A stretch of 64,000 bases of DNA from Pomphorhynchus laevis (GCA_012934845.2 WNNJ02000693.1:118739-182738); one strand, 5' to 3'; shown: positions 1 through 12,088, numbered from the stretch's first letter. Program-made: numbers and translations. Notes: generated by a model not told the origin, from the sequence alone.

Positions 1-640
1 AATGTGTATGTATGAGGTTAGGTAGCGTTGGGATATATCATAGTTACCACATTGGAGAAAATATACTTACTATTGTGTCGGAACAAAAGGATTTGGGTGT
101 AATAATACACAAGACACTAAAAACACGTTTGAATACTGACTTTGATCAAGGTAAGGCGGTTCGAGCCTTGTATTGCATTAAAATTTGCTTCTCGAGAATG
201 AATCCTTATGTCTTTAAACTCCTTTATTGTTCTTTGGTTCGTTCACATCTTGAGTATTGCATTCAAGCTTTTTTATGTATTAAAAAAGAAATTACCGATT
301 TTGAATCAGTGCTTCGTCGCGGGTCACGAATTTGGTCTCATAATTCGTATTCGTATGAAGACAGGTTATCCTTGTTAGGTTTATCTTCAATGAGGTAAAG
401 ACTACTATATCTTGATCCCTTGACAATGTTGGCATTTGTCAAATCCTTTGAAGGATATTCCACAAATGTTATAAAGTTTAGAACTACAAATTGTCGTGGA
501 CAACGACTAACCCTCTATAAATTTCCCCCTGGTAAAAATCCTCGAATAATGAGACACTCGCGTCGGGTAATCAACATTTGGAATGCACCATCTGAGGAAA
601 TTTCTTGGGACTCCAGCTATTCACATTTTAAACTTTAAGT
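1..640 (+). mobile_element. LINE fragment, RT C-terminal part (CR1-like)
   Basis: Two consecutive reading frames (12-398 and 420-638) carry the region after the catalytic core of a non-LTR reverse transcriptase. The first shows KDLGV, then LVRSHLEYCIQAF and a degenerate LExVxRR-like segment; the second shows the terminal pattern RGQRLTLYK, RRVINIWN and HFKL that ends many CR1/RTE-like ORF2 proteins. The catalytic YADD part lies outside the window. The frames are offset and the first ends early, so this is a dead 3' fragment. From 640 to about 1085 I see no coding or repeat signal I can name. Confidence 0.75.
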
Positions 641-1084
641 GAGGAAGTGGATTCATGACAGCTCGAGCATCAATCAGTGTTCAACTACCCATTCGACTGA
701 TTACATTCTACACTTCATTTTTTTATTTTTTAATATCAACAGTGAACAGACTGAACAGACATTTGCGGCATTGTCTTGTACTCAATAATAATATATTTTT
801 TATAACAATATTGATTAGAATAATTTTACAAATGTGTAAGTTCCTTCAAATAGGCCTTAACCGAGTTGTTTCATAACATTTCTATTAGTTTAGCGTATCA
901 TTGAGTGTATTCGCTTGACTATTGAGGTTTCTTATGAATGCTCGTCGAATTGCCAAATATACACATTTTGCGGGCATGAATGAGATGTTGCTTTTAAGGT
1001 GAGTGATGCATTCGTGAAATGGTTAATTGTGTTTAACCGCCTGTTGACGTGCGATCTGTCGTAATACTCTGTCTGCATTAGGAC

Positions 1085-2345
1085 ATATGCTTACAGGCGC
1101 AGAAAACGTAAAAAACGATTTATTTCTACGTGGCAAATGCGTGCCGGCGCACGCTTACATGACCACAACAAGAACAAAACTCTAAAAAAATCTAAATCAT
1201 GTTTCGAAGAGGCGGCATTTGATTGCAATAAATGAGAGAGGACGCCGGAAGTTGAGTGGGAGCTGATTACAGGCGAGTGGGGCGGCGACGAGGAATGATC
1301 GGAGACCATAGTTGTTAGAGTAATTGGGAACGTAGAGTAAGAGGGAATTACGGATACGCAGTGATAGAGAGGTGAGGAGAGTGTCGTCTAAGAAAGAGAG
1401 GTGGATGAACGAATGGGAGACGACAGCGATGAAATGAAAATTTACGATAAGAAGGCGGAGTTGTATGCGGATGCGGATGATAGACCAGGAGAAGTGAGCA
1501 AAATATGTGGATGTGTGGTCAAAGCGACGAAGACGTATGAGCACTCGAACGGCGGAGTTGATGACGCGTTGTAGGGGTAGGATGATGTATTTTGGAGAAT
1601 TGGCGAAAAGGCTGAGGCAGTAATCGATTTTAGGGTAAAGAAGCGATGAAATAAGATACATACATGATCGGAAGTCGATAAGGGGGCGGATACGACGGAT
1701 GTCACGGAGAATTAAGTTAGACAAGCGGACCTTGTCGCGGACGAAGGGTTTAAGGGAAAGGTGATTATCGAAATGGAATCCTAATAAAGTGAAATTGTGG
1801 ATTATGGAGATGATTGATGAGTCAAAAGATACAGGGGGAGGAGATATGTTAGGTTGACGGGGGAGGATCCACATCGTTTTAGACTTGTCTGTGTTTAGAA
1901 CGAGACTAAGATGGGATATACGTTTGTAGATAAATGATAGACAGTTCGAGGCAGTAATGACGATATCGTGTATGCGATGGGCGGGTGTATGATCATATAT
2001 GAGGATGTCATCGGCGTATTGCATGACGTTAAAGGAGAGTGGTCGACAATGTCGAATGCGGATGAGAGGTCGAGGGAGATGAGAACACTATATAGAGCCT
2101 TGTCTCGAGAAATGAGTAAGTCGTTGTAAACTTTCATGCAGGCGATTTCTGTGGAGTGATTAGAGCGGAAAGTGAATTGGAAATGAGGGTACAGGTTAGA
2201 TGAAGATAGATAAACGTTGATCTGTATTAAGATAAGGCGCTCTAAGAGCTAGGAAAGAGTATCAAGGAGTGAAGTGGGCAATATCTAGAAGGAAGTGAGG
2301 GGTCGAGCGAAATCCGGAGCACTCGGTTGAAATCCGGAGCACTCG
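1085..2345 (-). mobile_element. L2/CR1-like LINE, RT with internal deletion
   Basis: On the - strand the reading runs from about 2340 down to 1090. It shows an RT N-terminal block ending in FRSNHSTEIACM, motif A (LDLSSAFDIVDHS), then almost at once QYADDILIY (motif C), followed by FLGxHFDNHLSLKPFVRDKV, PKIDYCLSLF, LPLQRVINSAVRVL and a C-terminal tail. The expected block with GVPQGSVLG between motifs A and C is missing, so the copy carries an internal deletion. The 3' tail near 1085-1160 matches the tail at 5893-5957, so these belong to one family. Confidence 0.85.
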
Positions 2346-2910
2346 ATTTTTGTCACTCGTTCAGCATATTCGTTTTTTATTCTCATGATAATTATGCGAA
2401 TCGCTCATCCGTGGAGAATACGATAGGGCAAGCGTGTTATAAACACAACCATCCATGAAATACCGCTCCATCGTTGTTACGTATTGATTATTGCATGCCA
2501 TGTCTAGTCGAGTCGACATCTCTGTGGTTGTACTGATATTATCAAATAGCATCAAATCTGGCACTGGTATGAGTGACGGCTCAATAACAACATTGACATA
2601 CATCACGAAGTGCTAACGCGATCTTGTCTCTTATTGTGTTATGTCGTATGAAAGGAATCCACCAACTTGACATGAGAGAGCATGTCCAATGCTGAAGTTC
2701 TGTCCACAAATTCATTTGGATAAGATGTTTATTGGTTTCCATCCATATCTTGCTGATATCGCATCTTGACATTGTTGCTTCGATAAGCATCGGCCAGTTT
2801 GTGTAACATGAAAAAAACAGAGCCATGACGAGATTCCAGAATTATGAATGATATGTATTAAATTCTCCTTTTCTATTCTTGTTAGTTCGTCAAATACCTG
2901 CCTTTGCATT
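2345..2910 (-). mobile_element. Relic of RT-associated C-terminal domain (RYGW / RHNTIRD type)
   Basis: Three overlapping - strand frames show, in order, a segment ending DAISARYGWKP, a short Cys/His segment, FIRHNTIRDKIALALRDVCQ, an EPSLIPV segment, ARLD-like residues and NYHENKKRIC. I recognise this order from C-terminal regions of retrotransposon ORFs of many invertebrates (RDALxLRYGW - CxCG - H - C - RHNxIRD - EVC - EP - HExxKKR). A matching copy lies at 44975-45620. The frames shift within the segment, so it is a relic. The RHN..RD and later acidic residues could be a nuclease fold, but that is inference. Confidence 0.6.
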
Positions 2911-3918
2911 TCTTTGTATCACAATTGTTTTTATTCCTTTATTTACAGCGCGTTTTGGGATTGAATAATTTCCTATTGTGATCAATCGAAGTCGTTCATA
3001 GGTGCACACATTCGTAATGAAAATGTGTATTCCTGTAACGTACGTATTTGAGCTAGATTTATTTATTCAAAGCCTCTTAGTTTAATTGGTGGCTGAACAA
3101 ATTATAAAATTTGATTCATTTTTTAGACATAATTATAAAATTACATGTTATTCGGAATTTTTAAAATTGTTTCACTCCTATGTGTTAAATTGGCTATCAA
3201 GATTCTGATCTAGTCGATCTCATTATAATTTTTATCTGTTGATAAACTGTCTGTCGGTTACTTAACCGATCCATCTAGACTGGTATTGTGATTTTCCATT
3301 TATATTTTTTCACCTTTAATTATGACTCGTAACAATTTCCCGGGTTGATTCTTCCAGCTTTTGTTGACGTATCATAGTTTAAGTTGCTATTGCTGTTTTC
3401 TAGCTGCTGTTGCTGCTACGGTTTCTGTACCATGACGTGCAGCAAAGTTAAAAAATTCGTATTCAAAGAACCCGGATTCTTCAACTCAACAACTTGCCAC
3501 TGTTATTTCGAGCTGTCGCAATGCCGATCTTTTGAATGTTGATCATTTGTTTAATGCTTTAGTGTTCATTATGACAATCATCGTTCTTTTCGTAGAGAGA
3601 CCAAAGGACACGCACAGTTATGAGCATCAGACACCCATTTATGACTACGGTGTTCACCCGAGATAGATTTTGCTACTGTCTAATAGATCCGTAGTTCAAA
3701 TAGTTAATTCAGCGAAATCAGTATACGTGTCTGTTGTAACTTGTCTTTAATTTTCCAACTTTCTATAGTGGTCTATCCTTAACATTTGAACTGGTAATTT
3801 TCCCATTCAGCAAACTAGGCAACATTTTAGTTATGATGTTATTGCCCTGTCAAATGTGCAGCATTTGATTTTGCGATTTACGAGGAGCCGAGCGACGATT
3901 TAGCGATCACCTTATTTT
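2911..3918. other. No recognisable feature
   Basis: AT-rich sequence with no ORF above 60 codons that resembles a protein family, and no repeat that recurs elsewhere in the window that I could see. Confidence 0.5.
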
Positions 3919-4268
3919 CAAGGACCCTAACCGTGAAAGAATCCTAATTCATTATTTTGACTTTACTCGCCAAAATCTTTTTCCTGAGACTTAGTACCAA
4001 ATCTAACCGTGAAAGGACCCTAACCGTGAATTGATCTGAATTCATTATTTTGGCTTTACTCGCCAAAATCTTTTTCCTGAGACTTAGTACCAAATCTAAC
4101 CGTGAATTGATCTGAATTCATTATTTTGGATTTACTCGCCAAAATCTTTTTTTCTGAGAGTTAGTACCAAATCTAACCGTGAAAGGACTCTAACCGTGAA
4201 ATGATCTGAATTCATTATTTTGGCTTTACTCGCCAAAATCGTTTTTCTGAGAGTTAGTACCAAATCTA
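3919..4268. repeat. Minisatellite, four units of about 76-94 bp
   Basis: The phrase TTCATTATTTTG recurs at about 3948, 4041, 4117 and 4211, each time followed by TTTACTCGCCAAAATC and then TTAGTACCAAATCTAA. The spacing is 93, 76 and 94 bases. The difference is presence or absence of an extra AAAGGACCCTAACCGTG-like segment of about 18 bases, so units come in a long and a short form. No coding function is visible. From 4269 to 4977 nothing else is recognisable. Confidence 0.85.
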
Positions 4269-4977
4269 ATTGTCATTTTGGATGGAGTGTCAATTTATGT
4301 CCATCGCAGTAATTTCCAAGCTTTCAATAATTTCTATTGATCAGTCGGAATGGCCTAAATCGCATCGCTAAAGATGTCAGAAAATTTCCAAAGTAGTTTC
4401 GTTCTCTTACCTACGAGGAATTTCGGCCATTTGCAATTCTTTCAATTCATTACCAAATTTCCAGTAGATCATGCTGTCAACTGCAGTCTATTGCTCCAAA
4501 AGTTTATCAGAAGGCAAAAGGATACTGATACTTTCATGTATAAATTTAGAATTGCAGGTAATCTGAAAAACAAAAGGTGTTTGATTTTTATTAAATTAAT
4601 GTGGCATTTGTCAATGCTATGTCTATAAAAGTGTGGGTAGTTAGAATTATAAATTTCATTTTTGACAATTATCAAATGTAAATTATAAAATGTCATGTTA
4701 TTGAGAATTTTTAAAATTATGTTTCGCTTCGATGTGTTGTATCCAATCTCTTATTAATAAATTTGTGTTGATTTTGTAAAGCATTCTGCGCATTCATCCT
4801 ACAGGATTTATCCATATTCTGAACATAATTTACCAATGACTGCGATCCAACTCACATATTGATTGCTTAAACGAATTTATAATATATTTAACGTTGCAGA
4901 TGCGTGCCTATTAATAACCAAATAGTCAGCTTTAGCTCAGTGTTTGATCTATTTTTGTTCATATGCCAGATCTTTTC

Positions 4978-5741
4978 AGTTTGAGGCACTTTGTCCAAAT
5001 TACGCAAAAAGCCTGTTTATTATACATTTTCATGTTTCGAATGGCGTATATATTTCTTGAAGTAATGTATTTTGGTAAAAATTTAAAAATTCAATTTTTT
5101 TTTTCATAAAAATTTAAATTTAAATTTTCTAATTTCAAAGTTTTAAACTTAACAATTTATATTTTAGTATTTTTATATATCTTATCAATATACAATGATT
5201 TGAGATGTTTTCTATGCTCACGAAAAAACATACAATTTTTTTATTTTTGTTCAAAAAGTAATTGAATTTGAAATATCTCAAAATTTTGCAATTATAACAT
5301 ATAATTTTTATTGCGTTATCGTAAACATCACAGTTATATTGACTTAAGTTGAAAATATTAATATATTTGAATCATTTAAAAAAGAGTTTTTCAAAATGTT
5401 CTTTCAAAATATGCGTATTTTTAAGCATATTTTAAGTGTAGTCAAACAATCGATCCCGAATAAGACATTAAATCCATTTTGTTGCAACTGATCTTCGTTA
5501 TTCCTTTGATTTCCCCTTTCTTCCCCTCTGCTTGATGTCGGTGAACCTCAACGGTTGGGGTATTTATTACTGGAATAGTGAGAGGTCCCAAATTGTTGAT
5601 TGTCAGCGACATTAAGCGAAGGGGAGAAAAGGGGGATGAATATGTGATTAATTTGATTAAACCATGCGGTTGCATTTAATAGGATTGTCATTGTTTCCTG
5701 CTGATTAATAGATTAGTGAGTTATATCGAAACTGAACTAAC
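4978..5741 (+). repeat. Long inverted repeat, left arm
   Basis: Starts AGTTTGAGGCACTTTGTCC and ends ATCGAAACTGAACTAACA; the reverse complement of both ends, and of most of the sequence between, is found at 7954-8724. Within the arm a smaller imperfect palindrome lies near 5510-5640. The arm has no coding capacity. It may be the long terminal inverted repeat of a DNA or foldback transposon whose centre has been replaced by LINE fragments; I see no transposase. Confidence 0.85.
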
Positions 5742-5889
5742 AGATTCAAAAACCATGCTTTACTTATAATTTGTTAATAAGGCACAACGGTTGCAAATAT
5801 TTACCGAATAAGTAAAATTATTGGCATAGCTTTAAATTTCTTAGACACTCGAATATAATAATACAAATTTATGTAATGTGGCAAATAAA

Positions 5890-6575
5890 AAAAATAAAAA
5901 AACGATTTATTTTAACGTGGCAAATGCGTGCCAGCGCACGCTTACATGACCACAACAAAACAAGACTGTGAATCAGGTGTCGAGAAGGTGTGAACGGAGG
6001 AGGTGTTTGAATATGATAAAGGAGGAGGCGCGGCGGACGTCGAGAGGGAGTTTATTCCAGGCGAGTGAGCGGCGACGAGGAAGGATCGGAGACCGTAGTT
6101 GTTGGAGTAATTAGGAACGTGGAGTAAGAGGGTGTGACAGGAACGAAGCGATAGCGAGGTGGGGCGAGTATCTTCTAAGAACGGAAGGTTGATAAACGAT
6201 GGGGAGCCGACAGCGATGAGACGAAAAGTAACGAGAAGGCGGAGTTTGATGCGGATGTGGATGGTGGGCCAGGAGAGTTGAGCAAAATTTGTGGTTGTGT
6301 GGTCGAAGCGACGGAGACGAAAGAGCACTCGAACGGCGGTGTTGATTATTCGTTGTAGGGGTAGGATGATGGATTTTGGAGAATTGGCGAAAAGGCTAAG
6401 GCAGTAATCGATTTTAGGGAAAAGAAGCGATGAAAGAAGAGACATACACGAACGGAAGTCGATAAGGGGGCGGATACGGCGGATATCACGGAGAATTAAG
6501 TTAGATGAGCGGACCTTGTCACGGACGAAGGGTTTAAGGGAAAGGTGATCATCGAAATGCAAGCCTAAGAAAGTG
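5890..6575 (-). mobile_element. L2/CR1-like LINE, 5'-truncated
   Basis: A - strand ORF (5942-6616) starts mid-RT at LGLHFDDHLSLKPFVRDKV and continues through FPKIDYCLSLF, LPLQRIINTAVRVL and a C-terminal HVPNYSNNYGLRSF block. It is the same family as 1085-2345, with the same 3' tail beginning AAAACGATTTATT on the + strand. It is 5'-truncated, lacking endonuclease and RT core, as LINE insertions often are. It lies between the arms of the long inverted repeat. Confidence 0.85.
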
Positions 6576-6579
6576 AACA

Positions 6580-7690
6580 AGAAATGCGTACAAGCTGTAC
6601 GCTTACAAGTCCACAAACAAAAATGAAAAAGTCAAGCAGATAAATTGTTTAAATGGGATCGGATTTGTCGTTTGAAGCACGGCAAGGAAGTTGATTTGCG
6701 TATATGAATGGGGAGATGGTTCCACGATAGATGAGCAGCCACAACGAAAGAGCGGAGTCCAAAGGAGGTAGAGTAGTTTGGGACATGTAAAAGAAGGGAA
6801 TTACAGGAACGCAAGGAACAGTAAACAGGACGAGAATTATCAAGAAAAGGAAGATTGATAAATGAAGGGGTATGAAGAGTTACAAGGCGGAAAGCAACGA
6901 TAAGAAGACAAATTTGAACACGACAATAAATTGTAGGCAAATTGAGAGAAGCAAGATGGCAGGATGTATGATCAAAACGACGAAGACGGAGGAGAATTCG
7001 GACGGCTGCGTTGACGATGCGTTGTAGGGGAAGAAGAGTGGATTTAGGTGAGTTGGAAAATAGACTAAGACAATAATCGAGTCTGGAAAAAAGGAGAGCA
7101 GATATTAGAGTCATACAAGAAGAGAAATCGATCAATCTACGAACTTGACGGAGGTTGCGGAGTATCAAGGTAGATGAGCGTACTTTATCTCTAACGAAAG
7201 GTTTAAGTGAAAGTCGGTTGTCAAAATGGAAGCCTAGAAAAACGAGATTATCAACGATAGGAATAATTGTAGAATTTAATGATACGGAGGGAGGTTCGAA
7301 GCCGAGGCGTCGAGGTAGGATCCACATAATTTTGGATTTATCAGGATTCAGAGAAAGGCGAAGGGAAGAAAGATGATTGGAAATTGAGACAAGACAGTCC
7401 GAAGCGGAAACACTAAGATCGTGAATACGATAAACAGGTGCATGAGAATAGATGAGATGTCGTCAGCATATTGCATAACATGGAAGTTAAATTTGAGAAA
7501 TCGAAGACAAATCACGAAGAAGAAGAAGAAGAGAGAAAAGTATAGGGCCTAATACGGAGCCTTGTGGAACACCGGACGGAATGGACGAAGGATGGGAGAG
7601 AGAAGAGTTAGAATAGACGCGAAATGTACGGTTTGATAGATAGAATATGGACTCTAATTTATTGTCATTCGATAACGTCTGTACCAAATG
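6580..7690 (-). mobile_element. L2/CR1-like LINE, second subfamily, 5'-truncated
   Basis: On the - strand the first frame (7687-7487) contains GVPQGSVLGPILFSLLL, RT motif B. A second frame begins near 7475 with MQYADDI (motif C) and the main ORF (7327-6632) carries WILPRR, FLGFHFDNRLSLKPFVRDKV, FSRLDYCLSLF, LPLQRIVNAAVRILLRLRR and ends WNHLPIHIRKSTSLPCFK. It is about 65-70% similar by eye to the neighbouring copy at 5890-6575, so a separate subfamily. Frameshifts separate the RT core from the C-terminal ORF. Confidence 0.85.
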
Positions 7691-7953
7691 AATTTAACTA
7701 AATTTGAGTCGATAATTGAGCGATGTGTACCCTATCGCTTTCTATTGCCTGATTTCATCTGGTTCCATTTGGACTCAATTTTTTGGTTATGAATTCCTTC
7801 TGAGCTAATAAAGTTAACTGAATGATTTACAGTTCGGTGTTTAAATCTGTATCCTTCTAGGCTTTGCACACCACAATACCCTTTCCATAGATATGTTGTA
7901 AAATATATCAAATATATAAAAAATTAAAATATATAAAACATGTATTTTGAATA
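7691..7953. other. Spacer between LINE and right inverted-repeat arm
   Basis: About 260 bases with no ORF or repeat I can assign; it may be a remnant of the original centre of the inverted-repeat element. Confidence 0.4.
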
Positions 7954-8724
7954 TGTTAGTTCAGTTTCGATATAACTCACTAATCTATTAATCAGCAGGA
8001 AACAATGACAATCCTATTGAATGGAACCGCATAGTTTTATCAAATAAATTACATATTTATCCCCCTTTGCTCCCTTTCGCTTGATGTGGTTGACAATCAA
8101 AAATTTGGGACCTCTCACTATTCCAGTAATAAATACCCCAACCGTTGAGGTTCACCGACATCAAGCAGAGGGGAAGAAAGGGGAAATCAAAGGAATAACG
8201 AAGATCAGTTGCAACAAAATGGATTTAATGTCTTATTCTGGATCGATTGTTTGACCAAACTTAAAATATGCTTAAAAATACGCATATTTTGAAAGAACAT
8301 TTTGAAAAACTCTTTTAGATGATTCAAATATATTAATATTTTCAACTTAAGTCAATATAACTGTGATGTTTACGATAACGCAATAAAAATTATATGTTAT
8401 AGTTTCAAAATTTTGAGATATTTCAAATTCAAATTACTTTTTGAACAAAAATAAAAAAATTGTATGTTTTTTCGTGAGCATAGAAAACATCTCAAATCAT
8501 TGTATATTGATAAGATATATAAAAATACTAAAATATAAATTGTTAAGTTTAAAACTTTGAAATTAGAAAATTTAAATTTAAATTTTAAATTTTTATGAAA
8601 AAATGTAAATTTAAAAATTTTAAACCTAAACGCATTTCTCCAAAAAAATTATACGCCATTCGAAAGAGCACATGAAGATTTACAATAAAGAGACTTGCGT
8701 AATTTGGACAAAGTGCCTCAAACT
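7954..8724 (-). repeat. Long inverted repeat, right arm
   Basis: Reverse complement of 4978-5741, beginning TGTTAGTTCAGTTTCGAT and ending GTGCCTCAAACT. The arms are close to the same length (764 and 771 bases) and similar across their length with scattered small differences. The arm ends ten bases before the tandem array at 8734. Confidence 0.85.
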
Positions 8725-8733
8725 AAAAATATA

Positions 8734-9776
8734 CCACACGAGGATAATATCAAACCGACCAATGAAGTCATACGGATCGTGTAAGAGCAATGAATATTCA
8801 CAATAATATTCACGTCAGCACGTGAATATTAACCTGCTGACGTGACGCCAACACGTCAAGATATCTTGCGGAATAAAAAATCAAATATACACCAAATATA
8901 GAACACATTAATTGTGTAATTTGTTATATAAGTCAAATATAAACCAGCATTTCGGCGACAAGAAATGGACCGAAACACGAAATGTAGGCGTGGGCTCACT
9001 GCTGATGAGGTCCACCCACGCTGATTGTAGCGTACAGTGATGCTGATAGGATTCAAACAACCACACGAGGATAATATCAAACCGACCAATGAAGTCATAC
9101 GGATCGTGTAAGAGCAATGAATATTCACAATAATATTCACGTCAGCACGTGAATATTAACCTGCTGACGTGACGCCAACACGTCAAGATATCTTGCGGAA
9201 TAAAAAATCAAATATACACCAAATATAGAACACATTAATTGTGTAATTTGTTATATAAGTCAAATATAAACCAGCATTTCGGCGACAAGGAGTTCTGCAG
9301 AAACAGAAACAGGACTGAAACACGAAATGTAGGCGTGGGCTCACTGCTGAGAGGTCCACCCACGCTGATTGTAGTGTACAGTGATGCTGATAGGATTCAA
9401 ACAACCACACGAGGATAATATCAAACCGACCAATGAAGTCATACGGATCGTGTAAGAGCAATGAATATTCACAATAATATTCACGTCAGCACGTGAATAT
9501 TAACCTGCTGACGTGACGCCAACACGTCAAGATATCTTGCGGAATAAAAAATCAAATATACACCAAATATAGAACACATTAATTGTGTAATTTGGTATAT
9601 AAGCCAAATATAAACCAGCATTTCGGCGACAAGGAATCAGCAGAAGCAGTAAAAGGACCGAAACACGAAATGTAGGCGTGGGCTCACTGCTGATGAGGTC
9701 CACCCACGCTGATTGTAGTGTACAGTGATGCTGATAGGATTTAAACAACCACACGAGGATAATATCAAACCGACCA
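8734..9776 (+). repeat. Three-unit tandem array (327, 344, 344 bp) with hammerhead-like core strands
   Basis: The phrase CCACACGAGGATAATATC starts at 8734, 9061, 9405 and 9749, so there are three units and a 28-base partial fourth. Units are about 95% alike by eye, the first shorter by a deletion. Each has a strong hairpin zone (CACGTCAGCA paired with TGCTGACGTG and also an overlapping ACGTGAATATT palindrome) and a GC-richer block. The third unit holds GGACC-GAAA-CAC, TCACTG-CTGATGA-GGTCC and GTGT-A-CAGTGA, the three strands of a hammerhead ribozyme core with matching helices but in a non-standard order. A related dispersed copy is at 27570-27830 and a - strand fragment at 14718-14760. ORFs seen here are repeat artefacts. 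Confidence 0.9.
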
Positions 9777-10735
9777 TTTTAGATACGTATTTTAGTTTTA
9801 TGTTGCCGCTAAGTGGGCTTAATATTTTAAATCCGTTGTAGACAATGCGGAAAATCTGGCTTTGCGTAGGATTTTAAACAAATTTCAAATACGTTTTATT
9901 AAAGATTACCGCGTTAAAAAATTGAATGTAAAATAATTACAATTATTAAAAAAGAGGAAAATTTTATGAAATTTCGCTTATCAAACAGTTACATTAAGTT
10001 TTTTAACGAAATCATTGTCTAGCACTGCTAATAATTTTTTTCTTTTTTTAATAATGCTGAAGGCGTTGCTGCGCTGCACGGCTAAGCCTAGTCTGCTTTA
10101 ATTACAACGACTCGCTTAGTTCATCCGTTGTAGACTGAATTCTCTAGCCGATTTCCTTTATGATGACTGTTGTTGTCGGTCCGAACATTTCCTAATTATT
10201 TATATTTAACATTCTTCAGCAATCAATTTTTTTTATAAAAAATAGGAAATTAAAATACGTTATTGAATATTTTTGCTTAAAAGGAATATAATCGATCGAA
10301 CGCTTGTATTAGCTTAGTTTAAACTTATCTTGTGACGATTATAGCACCAACAACAATTGCTTACACGAAAGCAATTTTAAATATTTTTGTTAAGAACAAT
10401 AATATAATGGTTTTGTCGAAATTAATTAATTTATAACGATAATCTAAATAGGGCTATTCCCCATAAATTGATGGTTATAAGATCGCTGATAATGATCCGT
10501 CTTTAAATAAGGCAGTTTATCTTTAATTATAACGTCCAAGTTTAGCCTAGTACGCTCTACTGGTGTTCTATCAATTGATTCGCTGTATGCATTTTGTTTT
10601 CCGAATGGCTAAAACTGAAAATAATACGTTAAGTATTTATTTTTTCAATCTAAGTTTAACTATATATTATCAATAGTACAATTCTATTAAAGTGGCTATT
10701 GTGGATATACATCCACTTCTAAGTCCGCTAAATTA
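9777..10735. other. No recognisable feature
   Basis: AT-rich, no ORF with family resemblance. A somewhat GC-richer patch near 10070-10130 has no identifiable role. Confidence 0.45.
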
Positions 10736-11395
10736 TAAAACGAAGGATCGGAAACCATAGTTGTTAGAGTAATTTTAAACGTGAAGTAAGAGGGAATTAC
10801 GGGAACGCAGTGATAGAGAGGTTGGACGAGTGTCGTCTAAGAAAGGGAGGTTGATAAACGATGGGGAACCCACAGCGATGAAATGAAAAGTTACGAGAAG
10901 GCAGAGTTGTATGCAGATGTGGTTGGTAGGCCAGGAGAGTTGGGTAAGATATGTGGATAGCAGAAGGCAGTTTTTTCCAGAGAAGATGATCGGCAATATA
11001 ATAAGGGAACTGTGGTCACATTTCAAGGAAAATGACGAAACATGGAAAAGAAGAGGGTCACGTGAACGAATATTTATGGAGGTGAGGCGAGATTTAGTAA
11101 GTTAGGAAGATGCAGATAATAAGTCGAGTTTGAGGAAACGAGTCCAGAATTGGTACAAATGATACGAATAGGATGCGTTTCTCCATAGTTAGCCAGTTGA
11201 GTGCTGTTAGACGAAGGAGGATACACACGGCGGGATTCACACGGCGCTGGAGATGGGAGAAGATATGATTTATAGGTGAAAGCAAAAATACTGAGGCAGT
11301 AGTCGATCTAAGAAACAATAAATTGCATATAAAAGAGTGAGAATATCCAGATAAGAAGGCGAGTCTGAGTAAAGAAGTCGAAAAGTGATACAATA
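10736..11395 (-). mobile_element. L2/CR1-like LINE, C-terminal remnant
   Basis: - strand frames show TQLSWPTNHICIQLCLL, SFINLPFLDDTRPTSLSLRS and LLLHV (10775-11026), and an upstream frame with LQRRVNPAVCILLRL (11094-11393). It matches the C-terminal region of the copies at 5890-6575 and 1085-2345 but is more decayed, with frame changes and an internal rearrangement. From 11396 to 12088 there is AT-rich sequence with loosely repeated AAAATGTCATTTT-like words and no gene. Confidence 0.75.
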
Positions 11396-12088
11396 TAGAA
11401 ATGATATATTGATATACATATATGGCAGGTGTAACAACAAATTATATATATGATAATAATTGTCGATTACTGACTTGACGGGTTTAGTTCAAATACTAAA
11501 TTCTCTTTAAATTCATTCTTTATTTGTCATATATTTTTTATTTCTCACACGCGAATTTAAGCATTTCACGAACGTTTTGAATAAAGAACTTGAAAATGTA
11601 ATGTTTTACAGAACTTTAAATTCTATTTTTTCAACCGGCTTTTTTGTCAGAAACCAAAATGTCACAGTTTTTAACAAAGCCCTAAAATGTAATATTTTCA
11701 TCTGAATTTTAATGTTCTGACAAAAATATCATTTTCAGCATAAGCCAAAAATGTCATTCTTTTTAGCATTATCCTAAAAGTTTATCCGTTTCAGCCTGAA
11801 ATGCCATTCTTATCCCTAAAAATCAAATTATCATTTTATTTTTGATTTTAAATAAACATAATATTTATTGTGATAACGATACTAAACCATGAGCCATTTT
11901 CGCATTGTTTGATCTTTACACTTATTCATCAATTACATAAATTTGTGTAATTTGTAGCCTTGACTTTTGGTTTTCTGTATAAACTTAATATCAAAAATTT
12001 ATTAAATTTGTATGTCGTATCGATTTGTAGAATACTGAATTTGTTTTTAATTGTTTTTAATTTAAATCAAAATATTTTGTTTAATTAG

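Noticed and set aside
3919-4268. Possible CRISPR-like array
   Set aside because: Units are contiguous degenerate repeats with no unique spacers; eukaryotic minisatellite.
4374-4628. 84-codon ORF as a gene
   Set aside because: No family resemblance and no splice or codon support in AT-rich DNA.
8990-9060. Canonical type I hammerhead within a single unit of the 340 bp repeat
   Set aside because: The strands are not in canonical order within one unit; only a cross-unit or pseudoknotted arrangement fits, so I list it as a permuted form.
8856-9754. Series of similar - strand ORFs (65-94 codons)
   Set aside because: They recur because the DNA repeats in tandem; codon pattern and frame differ between units and no family match.
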